This document shows positions 44,326-53,012 of a DNA stretch of 64,000 nucleotides, piece by piece (within the stretch, counting starts at the first letter, position 1; the number at the start of each line of letters is the position of its first letter). The stretch covers positions 29,108 to 93,107 of the forward strand of contig UQGM01000002.1 in NCBI GenBank assembly GCA_900540535.1, read 5' to 3'. Under the pieces are notes generated by a model. It did no database searches. It saw only the letters and a program-made list of their open reading frames with translations, and was not told where the DNA came from. The DNA is from an uncultured Oscillospiraceae bacterium. GTDB taxonomy: Bacteria; Bacillota; Clostridia; Oscillospirales; Acutalibacteraceae. The position numbers and the translations under genes were made by a program.

Positions 44326-44694
44326 TTATTTATCAGTGTGTTCAGGTTCAGAAAAATCAATGCCCAAAATATCAATATCAACTCTTGAAACTATTTTACC
44401 TGTCATAGTCTGAACAGAAGTTTTGATTGTTTGCTGAATCTGTTCAGTTAAAACAGGTATTTTATAGCCTGAAAAAATATTGATATAAATATGAATATAA
44501 ACTTCGTTATCTTTTATTTTGATTTTAACACTTTTTAAAGACTGATCGCCAATCTTAAAAACCGTCTCCAAATCCGGCGGACGCTGAACAAATTTGCTGA
44601 CGCCGGGTATATCTTTAACTGAGTTTATAACAATAGCGGCAAGAACATCTTCAGAAATCATAAGGCCGCCTACGTTTTTAGGATCTGTCATCAA
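44326..44694 (-). CDS. Asp23/Gls24 family envelope stress protein
   Basis: A 122-residue cytosolic protein of the Asp23 (DUF322) family, which in Staphylococcus coats the inner membrane and affects cell-wall stress responses. The domain covers nearly the whole protein: GLMISEDVLAAIVINSVKDI and YIHIYINIFSGYKIP. In Clostridia it regularly precedes nusB, as here. It starts at ATG after GGGAGG and lies downstream of a promoter inside a palindrome. Confidence 0.92.
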   Translation of the reverse strand: MMTDPKNVGGLMISEDVLAAIVINSVKDIPGVSKFVQRPPDLETVFKIGDQSLKSVKIKIKDNEVYIHIYINIFSGYKIPVLTEQIQQTIKTSVQTMTGKIVSRVDIDILGIDFSEPEHTDK

Positions 44695-44741
44695 AAATCC
44701 TCCCTACCATGCTGCATAAAAATATATCAACATAAAAATAA

Positions 44742-44777
44742 GTGGTATAACATCCTTGTTTTCGGATATTATACCAC
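44742..44777. terminator. Palindrome between spoIIIAH and asp23 (terminator and/or operator)
   Basis: GTGGTATAA-C-ATCC and GGAT-A-TTATACCAC pair over 13 of 14 positions with an 8-nt loop. It follows the spoIIIAH stop by about 20 nt and its upstream arm holds the -10 box of the asp23 promoter. Confidence 0.65.
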
Positions 44778-44797
44778 AAATTGACCGTAAGACACAA
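44768..44797 (-). promoter_or_regulatory. Promoter of the asp23-nusB operon
   Basis: Minus strand TTGTGT (44792-44797), 18-nt spacer, TATAAT (44768-44773) preceded by TG (extended -10). The -10 is embedded in the palindrome at 44742-44777. Confidence 0.55.
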
Positions 44798-45379
44798 CTA
44801 TTTTGCTTCAATAATTGTAATATTTTCAACAGTAAATCCTGTCTGCTGAATTACTATTTCTTTTATCTGTAATACAACTGTATCGTTGAGTTTGCCTTTT
44901 TCTACAATAACCTGAGCTTTACCATTGTCAATAACCACAACGCATCCTGATGAAATTTTTGCCTTTATTAAATTTTCTGTATCGGTTTCTTTTTTTATAT
45001 TAGCTGATAATTTTTCAAGAGCCTCTGAGGCAGCTTTTTTTGATTCTGCATCGGCAGTTGAAGAATCAATTGTCTGCTGTAATGTTTCTTTTGCTTTATC
45101 ATGGGCGACGGTTCTGTCGAGTTTTGCCTGTACAAAATATTCCGGTTCATCAGTCGATTTATTTTCAGAAGACGGCAGTGTTCCTGAAACAAACTGTGCG
45201 TCCCCGAGATTACCCGCCGTTGCGGCTTCCTGATTTTCCGTATTCTGCTGAGTGGAAGATACAGGTGAATTGGTTTGAACGGTCTGAGGCTGTTTCGTAT
45301 AATACCAGTTTACAAAAACTGCCGCACCAAGAGCCACTACCAAAGCTGCCATTAATACTTGTCGTTTCTTGAATATCAT
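44798..45379 (-). CDS. spoIIIAH: Stage III sporulation protein AH
   Basis: Mother-cell half of the SpoIIQ-SpoIIIAH channel across the intermembrane space around the forespore. The 193-residue protein has an N-terminal membrane anchor (about 8-25), a long Gln/Asn/Ser/Glu-rich linker and a C-terminal ring-building (YscJ/FliF-like) domain from about residue 80, ending VVLQIKEIVIQQTGFTVENI. Last gene of the spoIIIA operon; the ATG follows AGGAGG. Confidence 0.95.
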   Translation of the reverse strand: MIFKKRQVLMAALVVALGAAVFVNWYYTKQPQTVQTNSPVSSTQQNTENQEAATAGNLGDAQFVSGTLPSSENKSTDEPEYFVQAKLDRTVAHDKAKETLQQTIDSSTADAESKKAASEALEKLSANIKKETDTENLIKAKISSGCVVVIDNGKAQVIVEKGKLNDTVVLQIKEIVIQQTGFTVENITIIEAK

Positions 45380-45391
45380 TTCAGTTTCCTC

Positions 45392-45967
45392 CTAATTTCC
45401 TGATGAAAGTTTGGTTACTTTGATTTTTGATGAATTTATATCAAAAACAGCCGAGATTGTTTCAATGATTTTTTGCTGCACATATACTGAATCCCCTCCT
45501 TCGCAGACTACTGCAACTCCTTTTACTTCCGGCTGTATAATTTTCAGTAAAAGCGCTTCTTCCTTTGAAGAATCTGTTTTAATTAGTACATAATCATTTT
45601 CTTTTGATATTTTTTCGCTGTTCTCGTTATCGCTCTCCATATCTGTTTTATCATTCTGAGCATATACGGCTTCCGATGAAGATTCCAAAGTAATCATCAC
45701 TTTTGAGGTTCCGGCTCCCTCAATTGATGAAATTATATCTGTAAGCTTTTTTTCGAGCATTTCGGCATATTCGTAATGATTATTGATGCTGTATTCTCCG
45801 GTAGCTGTAATTTCCTCCTTTTTTTCCGTCTTTTCGTTTCCCGGTAAAAATTCAGACATTACAAGTATCACAACACCAATAATTCCCGCTGCAACAATAA
45901 TCAGAGTTTTTTTATCGGCAGAAATTTTACTTATGATATCTTTAATTTTTTGAATTACAGAATCCAT
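45392..45967 (-). CDS. spoIIIAG: Stage III sporulation protein AG
   Basis: Ring-forming component of the spoIIIA channel; 191 residues. One membrane helix at about 20-40 (LIIVAAGIIGVVILVM), followed by a ring-building motif with IEGAGTSKVMITLES and VKGVAVVCEGGDS. The ATG at 45967 (MDSVIQ) with GGAG nearby is preferred to a start nine codons earlier that would overlap spoIIIAF. Confidence 0.94.
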   Translation of the reverse strand: MDSVIQKIKDIISKISADKKTLIIVAAGIIGVVILVMSEFLPGNEKTEKKEEITATGEYSINNHYEYAEMLEKKLTDIISSIEGAGTSKVMITLESSSEAVYAQNDKTDMESDNENSEKISKENDYVLIKTDSSKEEALLLKIIQPEVKGVAVVCEGGDSVYVQQKIIETISAVFDINSSKIKVTKLSSGN

Positions 45968-45971
45968 TTTT

Positions 45972-46478
45972 CTACACTCCGTCTGAAACATCAAATTCCG
46001 GATTTATACCGGTAAGTTCTTTTATTTCACCTTGTACATATGTTAGGTCCTGCTTACTTTCTTCCTCGGAAATAATAATCCTTATATTACTAATTACTAT
46101 GCCGCTTTCTTCGTTAATATCCGTACTGATTTCAATATCCGAATATTTAAATTTAAGTGAATCAAGAAGGCTTTCTATATTTTCTTTAACCACTGTCACA
46201 CTTTTTTCTGATATAGAATCACTGTAAAGCTGGGCGTATTCTTTTGCTTTTTCGTTTGCTTCTATTTCCATCTCTTCGATATTCATAAAATTTGATAAAT
46301 CAATATCCGCCTTAATTGCTCCACTGAGGAACGGCGATAAAATTGAAAATAGAAGAGAAAATGAAACAACCAGTCTTAAAGCTTTTTCTGTATTGCCCTT
46401 GGGAACCAAAAAATAAATAACCGCTCCGGCTATTGACGTTGCCGCTATTGTTTTAACCCAGTCTATAACTATTTCCAT
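45972..46478 (-). CDS. spoIIIAF: Stage III sporulation protein AF
   Basis: A 168-residue membrane protein with two N-terminal helices (about 7-24 and 33-53; family-typical VIYFLVPKGNTEKALRLVVS) and a soluble C-terminal ring-building-like domain. It starts in the TAATG overlap with spoIIIAE. Confidence 0.93.
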   Translation of the reverse strand: MEIVIDWVKTIAATSIAGAVIYFLVPKGNTEKALRLVVSFSLLFSILSPFLSGAIKADIDLSNFMNIEEMEIEANEKAKEYAQLYSDSISEKSVTVVKENIESLLDSLKFKYSDIEISTDINEESGIVISNIRIIISEEESKQDLTYVQGEIKELTGINPEFDVSDGV

Positions 46479-47647
46479 TACAAATCCGACCTTATAAGTA
46501 TCATGACACCTGTGGATATTATCAGCACAACTGCGTTGAGAATTATTATTGTATTAAGAAGTGATGCACCAGACGCAATACCGCTTAAAAACTGGGATGC
46601 TGATTTTCTTCCTAAAATTTCCGCTGAAGAGGAAAGTACATTAAGACATATAAGCCATGAAGATATCTTTATTATGCTGGGCAGAGTTATTACTGCAACT
46701 GCAATAATACCAAAAGCTCCCACCGTGTTTTTGGCTATACTCACAGAGCCGGCAAGAGAAGTTAAAGCATCGCTTACAGCACCACCCACAACCGGAATAA
46801 AGCTTCCCGAAACAAATTTTGCGCTTCGTAAAACAGCAGTATCTGCTGCGCCTGCAAGAACACCTTTTACAGTCAGCAATCCGGAAAAGACAGTTGCTGC
46901 AAAACCAAGCATTACAGTGGCTGTTTTCTTTATCATATTACACAGGGAATTTAATCCGAACTCAGGCGCAATGGAAGAAACAATATTTAGCGAAAAAAAC
47001 ATCCTTATAAACGGAGATACAACATTCTGAGCAACTGAAGAAATAATCTGAGCCAATGCAAAAATCATTGTATTGCAGCTCAAAGCTGCCGCCGGATTGC
47101 CGCTGACAGCAACAAGAGCCGTCAAAACAGGAATGAGAGAAATCATAAAATTATTACTGAGCTTTATTACTGAGCAAGCCGAAGAAATACATTCTGAAAG
47201 CGGAACCAATATAACCGTTCCTACTGCAAGGCACTCAGCAAGAGAAAAAAGACTTTCTGATTTTGATAGATTTCCTCCCTCAGCAGCTGTAAGAATTGAA
47301 ATAAGAGAAATAATACCGAATACTATAATTGAATATTTAATAGGACTTACCATTTCTCCCGAGAAAAAGGATATAACTGACGAAAAAGCAGTTTTTGCAT
47401 CAATATTAATAACTGCGTCATAGGATAAATTATCAATTCCCAGTGACGACAAAACTTCTTTTGTATCATCCGGCAGGTCTTCTAACAAAACCTCAGCTTC
47501 ATTCTCTTTTAAGAACTCATCACCCAATTGCTCAGTTTCATTTTTATATGTATTATCCTCTGGATATTCGGCGTAAACCGGAAAAGCAGTTATCAAAATT
47601 GCAGCTGTTACTAATATAAACATCATGAGCTTTTTTCTTTTCCTCAT
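46478..47647 (-). CDS. spoIIIAE: Stage III sporulation protein AE
   Basis: Polytopic channel protein of the spoIIIA complex; 389 residues. A cleavable-looking signal sequence (residues 1-26, ending FPVYA) precedes a hydrophilic stretch and about eight membrane helices. The family-like ECISSACSVIKLSNNFMISLIPVL region is cut here to blocks: IKLSNNFMISLIPVLTALVA and VKGVLAGAADTAVLRSAKF. The start ATG follows a GGAGG site; spoIIIAD ends 3 nt before. Confidence 0.95.
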   Translation of the reverse strand: MRKRKKLMMFILVTAAILITAFPVYAEYPEDNTYKNETEQLGDEFLKENEAEVLLEDLPDDTKEVLSSLGIDNLSYDAVINIDAKTAFSSVISFFSGEMVSPIKYSIIVFGIISLISILTAAEGGNLSKSESLFSLAECLAVGTVILVPLSECISSACSVIKLSNNFMISLIPVLTALVAVSGNPAAALSCNTMIFALAQIISSVAQNVVSPFIRMFFSLNIVSSIAPEFGLNSLCNMIKKTATVMLGFAATVFSGLLTVKGVLAGAADTAVLRSAKFVSGSFIPVVGGAVSDALTSLAGSVSIAKNTVGAFGIIAVAVITLPSIIKISSWLICLNVLSSSAEILGRKSASQFLSGIASGASLLNTIIILNAVVLIISTGVMILIRSDL

Positions 47648-47650
47648 TGT

Positions 47651-48040
47651 TCATCCTCCGATAAGGTCAACTGCAAAATCAGCCACTGCTTTAAGCATAG
47701 GCAAAATCATTGCAATAATGATAATACGTCCGGCAAATTCAACTTTAGCTCCTGCGGATGTGTTTCCGTTATCCCTGCACAAATCTGCTGTTATCTGTGT
47801 AATAACAGCTATACCAAGAGCTTTTATCATAGGAAATATAAATTCCGATTTCAGATTGTAGCTTTCTGTTATCTCTTTAATTTGGCTTATAACTGCACCG
47901 GCATAGGATAAAACGAACACAAAAATAATGAGAACTGTGGCAGTCTGTACTGCTGCTGCAAACTCCGGTTTGTGCTGTTTTACGAATATGTAAAGAAATG
48001 TACCGGTGACTGCGATAGCAAAAATCTTGAAAATATCCAT
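47651..48040 (-). CDS. spoIIIAD: Stage III sporulation protein AD
   Basis: A 129-residue membrane protein with four hydrophobic helices; family blocks KAGIAVITQITADLCRDNG (read here as KALGIAVITQITADLCRDNG) and AGRIIIIAMILPML. The ATG at 48040 is preferred; a TTG two codons earlier overlaps the spoIIIAC stop. The ribosome-binding site is poor, suggesting translational coupling to spoIIIAC. Confidence 0.94.
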   Translation of the reverse strand: MDIFKIFAIAVTGTFLYIFVKQHKPEFAAAVQTATVLIIFVFVLSYAGAVISQIKEITESYNLKSEFIFPMIKALGIAVITQITADLCRDNGNTSAGAKVEFAGRIIIIAMILPMLKAVADFAVDLIGG

Positions 48041-48042
48041 AA

Positions 48043-48237
48043 TCAAAGACCAAAAACAGATTTAATCGTATCGAAGAGTGCGGATATTTTAGGAATAAGC
48101 ATTACGAGCACTGCTACAAGTCCGGCAAGAGTTGTAACCATTGCATATTCATCTTTTCCTGCCCTTGAAAGGATTTGATTAAGCACCGCAACTATTATTC
48201 CTATTGCAGCAATTTTAAAAAGAAAATCGACATCCAT
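48043..48237 (-). CDS. spoIIIAC: Stage III sporulation protein AC
   Basis: A 64-residue protein with two membrane helices and the family pattern LFKIAAIGIIVAVLNQIL then GKDEYAMVTTLAGLVAVLVM. Its size is normal for this very small subunit. Confidence 0.95.
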   Translation of the reverse strand: MDVDFLFKIAAIGIIVAVLNQILSRAGKDEYAMVTTLAGLVAVLVMLIPKISALFDTIKSVFGL

Positions 48238-48256
48238 TGTTTTTCCCGCCTTTACT

Positions 48257-48766
48257 TTAAAGGATAAGTATTATTATTGCAGCACCGATAAAAATCCCGC
48301 TTTGCCTGTAAATCTTTCCATAATGCTCTTCAAATTTTCTTGCGTTTCTCAGTCTTTCTTCAAACAAATCCTGATAAAGAGTACATAGATTTATCTGACC
48401 ACTGACATCTGTCGTACCAAGCTGATAACCATATGAAAGTAAAAGCTGGATATCCTGATCAGACAATACGGAAACTAAGTTGCTATTTTTAATTGAGTCA
48501 TTCCACGCCGTTTTAAAATTTTCTCCGTTCTCCGTCAAAGCAACACAGTCTGATATGAAGGACAGAGATTTCATAAAACTTCTTCCGATGTTTTCCTGAA
48601 AGATAGAAACAATCGGTTTTCTGTTAAATTCAATTTCATTTTTAACGGCTGAAATAAACAGCAGTATCTCGGTCAAAATCTTTATACGTTTTTTCAGTCG
48701 AAGTGCCAAAAGCTGTCCCATCATAGCTGCCGCAATCCCCAAAAGTATGGCTCCGGCGTATCTCAT
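48257..48766 (-). CDS. spoIIIAB: Stage III sporulation protein AB
   Basis: A 169-residue protein resembling type II secretion/GspF-like SpoIIIAB. One N-terminal helix, then RLKKRIKILTEILLFISAVK and a long amphipathic middle; the C-terminus ends in a second hydrophobic helix. Its first 125 nt overlap the 3' end of spoIIIAA in another frame. The ATG has GAGGT nine nucleotides upstream. Confidence 0.93.
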   Translation of the reverse strand: MRYAGAILLGIAAAMMGQLLALRLKKRIKILTEILLFISAVKNEIEFNRKPIVSIFQENIGRSFMKSLSFISDCVALTENGENFKTAWNDSIKNSNLVSVLSDQDIQLLLSYGYQLGTTDVSGQINLCTLYQDLFEERLRNARKFEEHYGKIYRQSGIFIGAAIIILIL

Positions 48767-49715
48767 TAAGCAGTACCTCGCAATTGATTATTTTGTCCGT
48801 GATTCCCGGAATGCGTCCCGATTTTAAAAGGACAATATTATCGAATTCACCGGTTTCAAGAAGCATCTTAATCTGTTTTTTTCTTTTAAGTTCTTCATAT
48901 GAAGAAGCATGTACAGTCAAAATAAATTTGACTCCGGAATTAAGACCATACTCTATGGCTTTAATTTCATCTTTTGTACCTACCTCATCACAGATGATTA
49001 CTTCCGGCGACATGGATTTAAGCGCATTTATTATGGCTGTTCCTTTAGGAAATCCACAGATAACATCACTGTTAAGCCCGATATCATTCTGAGGTATACC
49101 GTCCTTTATCGCTGCTATTTCCCCTCTTTCATCTGCTATAACTACTTTTCGGTAACAGCATCCAAATCCACCTGAAAGTTCCCTTGCAATATCTCTTATT
49201 AAGGTTGTTTTACCGGAAGATGGAGGTCCGGCAATGATAAGGCTCGATATATGCTCATAAAATACCTCATCAAGAATTTTACGGGAAACGCCGTAGATTT
49301 CCCTTGCAATTCTTATATTAAGAGAGGATATTTCACGCACTGACATTATTATGCTTTTTTCATTAACAGCAGTCCCGCATACACCTACCCTGTGACCTCC
49401 CGAAAGAGTAATATACCCATCCACAAGATTCTGCTGGTAAGTGTGCATTGAAAAGCTGCACATTCTGCTCAAAGTAGCATCCAATTCCTGCTTTGTTACT
49501 ACAACAGGTGATTTTGGATATATTAAAGAAAATCTTCCGTCTGAATTAATAAATCCGCATCCGTATGTACCGCAAAGAATCAATGCACCCTCGGCACGCA
49601 TTCTTATTTCAAAAGTTTCCTTTTTGATTTCGTCCGAAACAGCTAAGAGCTTATCCTTAATTCTCGGAGCACACGGAGCACAGGCTTCATTAAACCTTTC
49701 ACTTACCTTTTGCAT
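48642..49715 (-). CDS. spoIIIAA: Stage III sporulation protein AA (ATPase)
   Basis: The secretion-type ATPase of the spoIIIA machine, 357 residues. Walker A GPPSSGKTT near residue 165, Walker B-like PEVIICDEVGT and the ILTVHASS switch are present, plus the N-terminal GGHRVGVCGTAV block. Family members generally end soon after the GRIPGI motif, but this frame runs on for about 40 residues into spoIIIAB, giving a 125-nt overlap. The extra tail (from RRSHTFGDCG) has no membrane or domain signal. The ATG follows CGGAGG. First gene of the operon; no confident sigma-E promoter was recognised. Confidence 0.95.
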   Translation of the reverse strand: MQKVSERFNEACAPCAPRIKDKLLAVSDEIKKETFEIRMRAEGALILCGTYGCGFINSDGRFSLIYPKSPVVVTKQELDATLSRMCSFSMHTYQQNLVDGYITLSGGHRVGVCGTAVNEKSIIMSVREISSLNIRIAREIYGVSRKILDEVFYEHISSLIIAGPPSSGKTTLIRDIARELSGGFGCCYRKVVIADERGEIAAIKDGIPQNDIGLNSDVICGFPKGTAIINALKSMSPEVIICDEVGTKDEIKAIEYGLNSGVKFILTVHASSYEELKRKKQIKMLLETGEFDNIVLLKSGRIPGITDKIINCEVLLNEIRRSHTFGDCGSYDGTAFGTSTEKTYKDFDRDTAVYFSR

Positions 49716-49780
49716 TTTTTCAACCTCCGATTAATTTCTATGACCACTTGTCCTTGTTTAGAACAAATTGACAGGTTTTA

Positions 49781-49809
49781 TTGAAAGTTAAAAACGAATA
49801 TGATAAAAT
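49781..49809 (+). promoter_or_regulatory. Promoter of yfhO
   Basis: TTGAAA at 49781-49786, 17-nt spacer, TAAAAT at 49804-49809 with TG in extended -10 position. Confidence 0.6.
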
Positions 49810-49834
49810 CACTTGGAAGGCAGGTGCATAATAA

Positions 49835-52639
49835 ATGAATTTAAAAACCAATTCGCCGCTTATAAAAAAGAGCAGCAATATTTTAAAGAGAAACAGCAGT
49901 ATTTTATTTGCTGCCGGCGGTTCTGCACTTTTAATGGTGCTAATTTATTATTTCTTTAATGTTATCCCCTTTGGAGACAAAACAGTGCTGAGAATGGATA
50001 TGTATCATCAGTATGTGCCGTTTCTTGCAGAAATGTATGAGCGTGTCACAAATTTTGATAATGTAATATATTCTTGGACTACAGGACTTGGAAGCGCCAT
50101 AGTTGGCAACTATTTTAATTATCTTTCGAGTCCCTTTAATATACTGATCTTCTTATTCGGTCACGATAATATCACTGAAGCAGTAGCTCTAATAATACTT
50201 TTAAAATGTGCTCTTTCCAGCGCAACTTTTGCATATTTTCTTAAAAAATCTTTTGGCAAGGATGATTTAACCATTGCAGCTTTCGGCATATTATATTCTT
50301 TCTGCAGCTTCTTTATCGCATATTACTGGAACATTATGTGGACAGATGCGCTGTACCTTTTACCGTTAGTGGCACTTGGTATTGAATATATAATTAAGAA
50401 CGGCAAATGTACACTTTATTGCATATACCTCGCTTTAGCTATGGTTACAAATTACTATATGGCGTTTATGATGTGCATTTTTGCCGTTATATATTTCCTT
50501 TACTTTTATTTTATTTCCAATGCCGCAGATTCAAAATTTGTCAAACTTGAACCCGAAGAGGAAAAAGCACAGAGCTTTGCATTTAAAATTAAAAATTCCA
50601 GATTCCTTGTTTCAGGAGCAAAATTTGCATTATTTTCAATTGTCGCTGCCGGTATTGTCGCTTTTGCTCTTCTTCCCACATATTTTGCCCTTAAACAGTG
50701 TTCTGCAACTTCCGGAACATTCCCCGAAGAATTCAAAACATATTTCAATATATTTGACTTTGCAGTTAATCATTTAGCAGATATCACACCGTCAATACGC
50801 AGCAGCGGCGGAAACGTTTTACCTAATGTTTACTGCGGAATTCTTGTTGTTATTCTTCTTCCGCTGTTTTTATTTTCCAAAACTATCAGTGCACGTGAAA
50901 AAATTGTTTCTGCACTTGTAGTTGTATTCTTCTTCCTGAGTTTCAACACCAATTACCTTAACTATATCTGGCACGGTTTCCATTTTCCCAACGACCTGCC
51001 CTATCGTTTTTCCTATATGTATTCATTCTTCCTGCTGATTTTTGCATACAAAGTTCTGATGAGGATTAATGAATTCAGCAAAAATATGATTTTAGCTACC
51101 GGATGCGCCATAGCAGTTTTAATAATTGTTGCACAGAAGGTTGAGTCAAAGAATCTCACTGAACTTTCAGTTTATATTTCTCTTGCAATCGTTGCAGTTT
51201 ATACTGTTGTTCTTCTTATGATGCGCAGTAAAAGATTCCAGGCTTCTGCAATGGCATCCTTACTTATGCTTTGCGCTATAGCAGAGGTTTCAGCAGCTGA
51301 TACAAACAACTTCTCCATGAGTCAGTCAAAGAAAAATTATGCAGCGGACCTCACTACATTTGAAGCATTAAAAGAAGATCTTGACAGCGAAAATGACGGT
51401 TTCTACAGAATGGAACTTGCAAAACTCAGAGCGAGAAATGATCCATCCTGGTATTACTATAATGGCGTTTCCACATTCACTTCTCTTGCTTATGAAAAGC
51501 TTTCAAATCTTCAGAAAAACATGGGAATGTTCGGAAACTATATAAACAGTTATACCTATAACCCACAGACCCCCGTTTACAACGCCATGTTCTCACTGAA
51601 ATATGTAGTTGATAATTCCACAAATTATGTTTACGATGATGCGTATTATACAAAAGGAATTTCATCAGGTAAATTTACAGCATACGAAAACAAATACTGC
51701 CTCCCCATAGGCTTTACCGTTGACAGCTCAGTGCTTAACTGGACAACCGATTACTCTAATCCTTTTGATGTTCAAAATGAATTTTTTGCACTGGCAACAG
51801 GTCAGCAAAACGTATTTGAACCCTTAACATTTACATCTGCATCCTATAACAATGTAGAAGAGTTTGATACCCTTGAATCATCTTTCTTTAGTTACTCTTT
51901 AGAAGATAAAAACAGCGAAGGCAGTGTGACATTTAATGTTAACTGCGAAGAAGATTCTCACATTTATGTTTATGTAAAGTCTTCTTCAATAACAAATATT
52001 GATGTTATTACAAATAGCACTACCCTCTCACAAGACATCAGCAAGCCTTATATCTTGGATGTCGGAGAATGCAATGCCGCAGAAAATGTTTCAGTAACCA
52101 TTAATGTTCCAAACGAAAAAACTTCTGGCAGCTTTGATATTTACGTTTATCGTATAAACAACGAAAAATTTGTAGACGGATATAATTATCTTGATTCCGG
52201 TAAACTTAACGTTACAGAATTTGATGATACTTATATCAGCGGTAATTTCACAGCTAAGAGTTCTCAAATCCTTTATACCTCCATCCCCTATGACAGCGGC
52301 TGGAGCGTTGTATTAGACGGTGAAAAGCTTGATGAAAGCGATCTTGTTAAAATCGGTGATTCGCTTTTAGGTGTCCGTGTAGCAGCCGGAGAGCATACTA
52401 TCGAATTTAAGTTTACTCCCACGGGATTGTTCGCAGGTATAGGCATCAGCGTTATTTTCGCAGCAGTATTTGTTCTTCTTTTCATTAACAGGAAAAAATT
52501 TGAAAGTATCCTTAAACCTGTTCCTAAAGAAATACCAGTTTCAAAAGATTCTGATACAGAGAATACTGAAAATACAAGCAATGAAGCACCTGAAAACAGT
52601 ACCGATTCTGATAATTTATCTGTAAATGACGATAATTAA
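49835..52639 (+). CDS. yfhO: YfhO-family membrane protein (GT-C-type glycosyltransferase fold)
   Basis: A 934-residue membrane protein. The first helix (about 22-42) is followed by the conserved extracytoplasmic loop LRMDMYHQYVPFLAEMYER, which carries the catalytic-type aspartate of GT-C enzymes, and then a dozen or more helices to about residue 490. A large extracytoplasmic C-terminal domain (about 500-860) ends in one last helix and a Ser/Thr/Asn/Glu-rich tail. YfhO in Bacillus and Listeria is linked to glycosylation of wall or lipoteichoic polymers; the substrate here is unknown. It is a single gene between its own promoter and terminator. Confidence 0.92.
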   Translation: MNLKTNSPLIKKSSNILKRNSSILFAAGGSALLMVLIYYFFNVIPFGDKTVLRMDMYHQYVPFLAEMYERVTNFDNVIYSWTTGLGSAIVGNYFNYLSSPFNILIFLFGHDNITEAVALIILLKCALSSATFAYFLKKSFGKDDLTIAAFGILYSFCSFFIAYYWNIMWTDALYLLPLVALGIEYIIKNGKCTLYCIYLALAMVTNYYMAFMMCIFAVIYFLYFYFISNAADSKFVKLEPEEEKAQSFAFKIKNSRFLVSGAKFALFSIVAAGIVAFALLPTYFALKQCSATSGTFPEEFKTYFNIFDFAVNHLADITPSIRSSGGNVLPNVYCGILVVILLPLFLFSKTISAREKIVSALVVVFFFLSFNTNYLNYIWHGFHFPNDLPYRFSYMYSFFLLIFAYKVLMRINEFSKNMILATGCAIAVLIIVAQKVESKNLTELSVYISLAIVAVYTVVLLMMRSKRFQASAMASLLMLCAIAEVSAADTNNFSMSQSKKNYAADLTTFEALKEDLDSENDGFYRMELAKLRARNDPSWYYYNGVSTFTSLAYEKLSNLQKNMGMFGNYINSYTYNPQTPVYNAMFSLKYVVDNSTNYVYDDAYYTKGISSGKFTAYENKYCLPIGFTVDSSVLNWTTDYSNPFDVQNEFFALATGQQNVFEPLTFTSASYNNVEEFDTLESSFFSYSLEDKNSEGSVTFNVNCEEDSHIYVYVKSSSITNIDVITNSTTLSQDISKPYILDVGECNAAENVSVTINVPNEKTSGSFDIYVYRINNEKFVDGYNYLDSGKLNVTEFDDTYISGNFTAKSSQILYTSIPYDSGWSVVLDGEKLDESDLVKIGDSLLGVRVAAGEHTIEFKFTPTGLFAGIGISVIFAAVFVLLFINRKKFESILKPVPKEIPVSKDSDTENTENTSNEAPENSTDSDNLSVNDDN

Positions 52640-52650
52640 AATTAAGTTTT

Positions 52651-52679
52651 GCAGCGGAGAAAAACTCCGCTGCTTTTTT
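52651..52679 (+). terminator. Intrinsic terminator of yfhO
   Basis: GCAGCGGAG and CTCCGCTGC (9-bp perfect stem, 5-nt loop) followed by T6. Confidence 0.95.
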
Positions 52680-52688
52680 AAAAAAACT

Positions 52689-52717
52689 ATTGACTTATTT
52701 TACCTTTGCTGATATAA
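52689..52717 (+). promoter_or_regulatory. Sigma-A promoter of the tRNA-Leu gene
   Basis: TTGACT at 52689-52694, 17-nt spacer, TATAAT at 52712-52717, 14 nt before the tRNA 5' end. Confidence 0.85.
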
Positions 52718-52730
52718 TAAGGAAGTCGCT

Positions 52731-52815
52731 TGTGAGAGTGGCGGAATCGGCAGACGCGCACGTTTGAGGGGCGTGTGGTAATCCCGTACGGGTTCAAGTC
52801 CCGTCTCTCGCACCA
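52731..52815 (+). tRNA. tRNA-Leu (anticodon GAG), CCA encoded
   Basis: 85-nt class II tRNA. The acceptor stem is GTGAGAG with CTCTCGC (one G-U), anticodon stem CACGT/GCGTG, loop TTGAGGG giving anticodon GAG (reads CUU/CUC), a variable arm GTAATCCCGTAC region, T loop GTTCAAGTC, discriminator A and encoded CCA. It has its own promoter and terminator. Confidence 0.95.
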
Positions 52816-52849
52816 AATAATCCTGAGCAAACGCTCAGGATTATTTTTT
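52816..52849 (+). terminator. Intrinsic terminator of tRNA-Leu
   Basis: AATAATCCTGAGC and GCTCAGGATTATT form a 13-bp perfect stem with a 4-nt loop, followed by TTTT. Confidence 0.95.
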
Positions 52850-52972
52850 ATGTTTATACACTACTCAACTTTCAGTTGAATTTTATCGTTTAATAGTTTA
52901 TTGTCACTATCATATCAAAATGATAGAATATAGTTACAAGAAGGCGCCCTATTTCAAGTTGTAATGCTAAAA

Positions 52973-53000
52973 CGGACTCCGAGAAATCGGAGTCCGCTTT
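52973..53000. terminator. Terminator hairpin downstream of the Cys-rich gene
   Basis: CGGACTCCGA and TCGGAGTCCG (10 bp, GAAA tetraloop) with CTTTTT on the plus strand and TTTTAG on the minus strand; most likely ends the minus-strand gene at 53013. Confidence 0.85.
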
Positions 53001-53012
53001 TTGTAGCTTTAT

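Noticed and set aside
49716..49780. Sigma-E promoter for the spoIIIA operon (CATAGAAAT near 49735)
   Set aside because: No acceptable -35 at the right distance, so it cannot be supported from sequence alone.
52919..52963. 14-codon ATG frame in the gap after tRNA-Leu
   Set aside because: No ribosome-binding site and no conservation evidence; the ATG lies within a small inverted repeat CTATCAT/ATGATAG.
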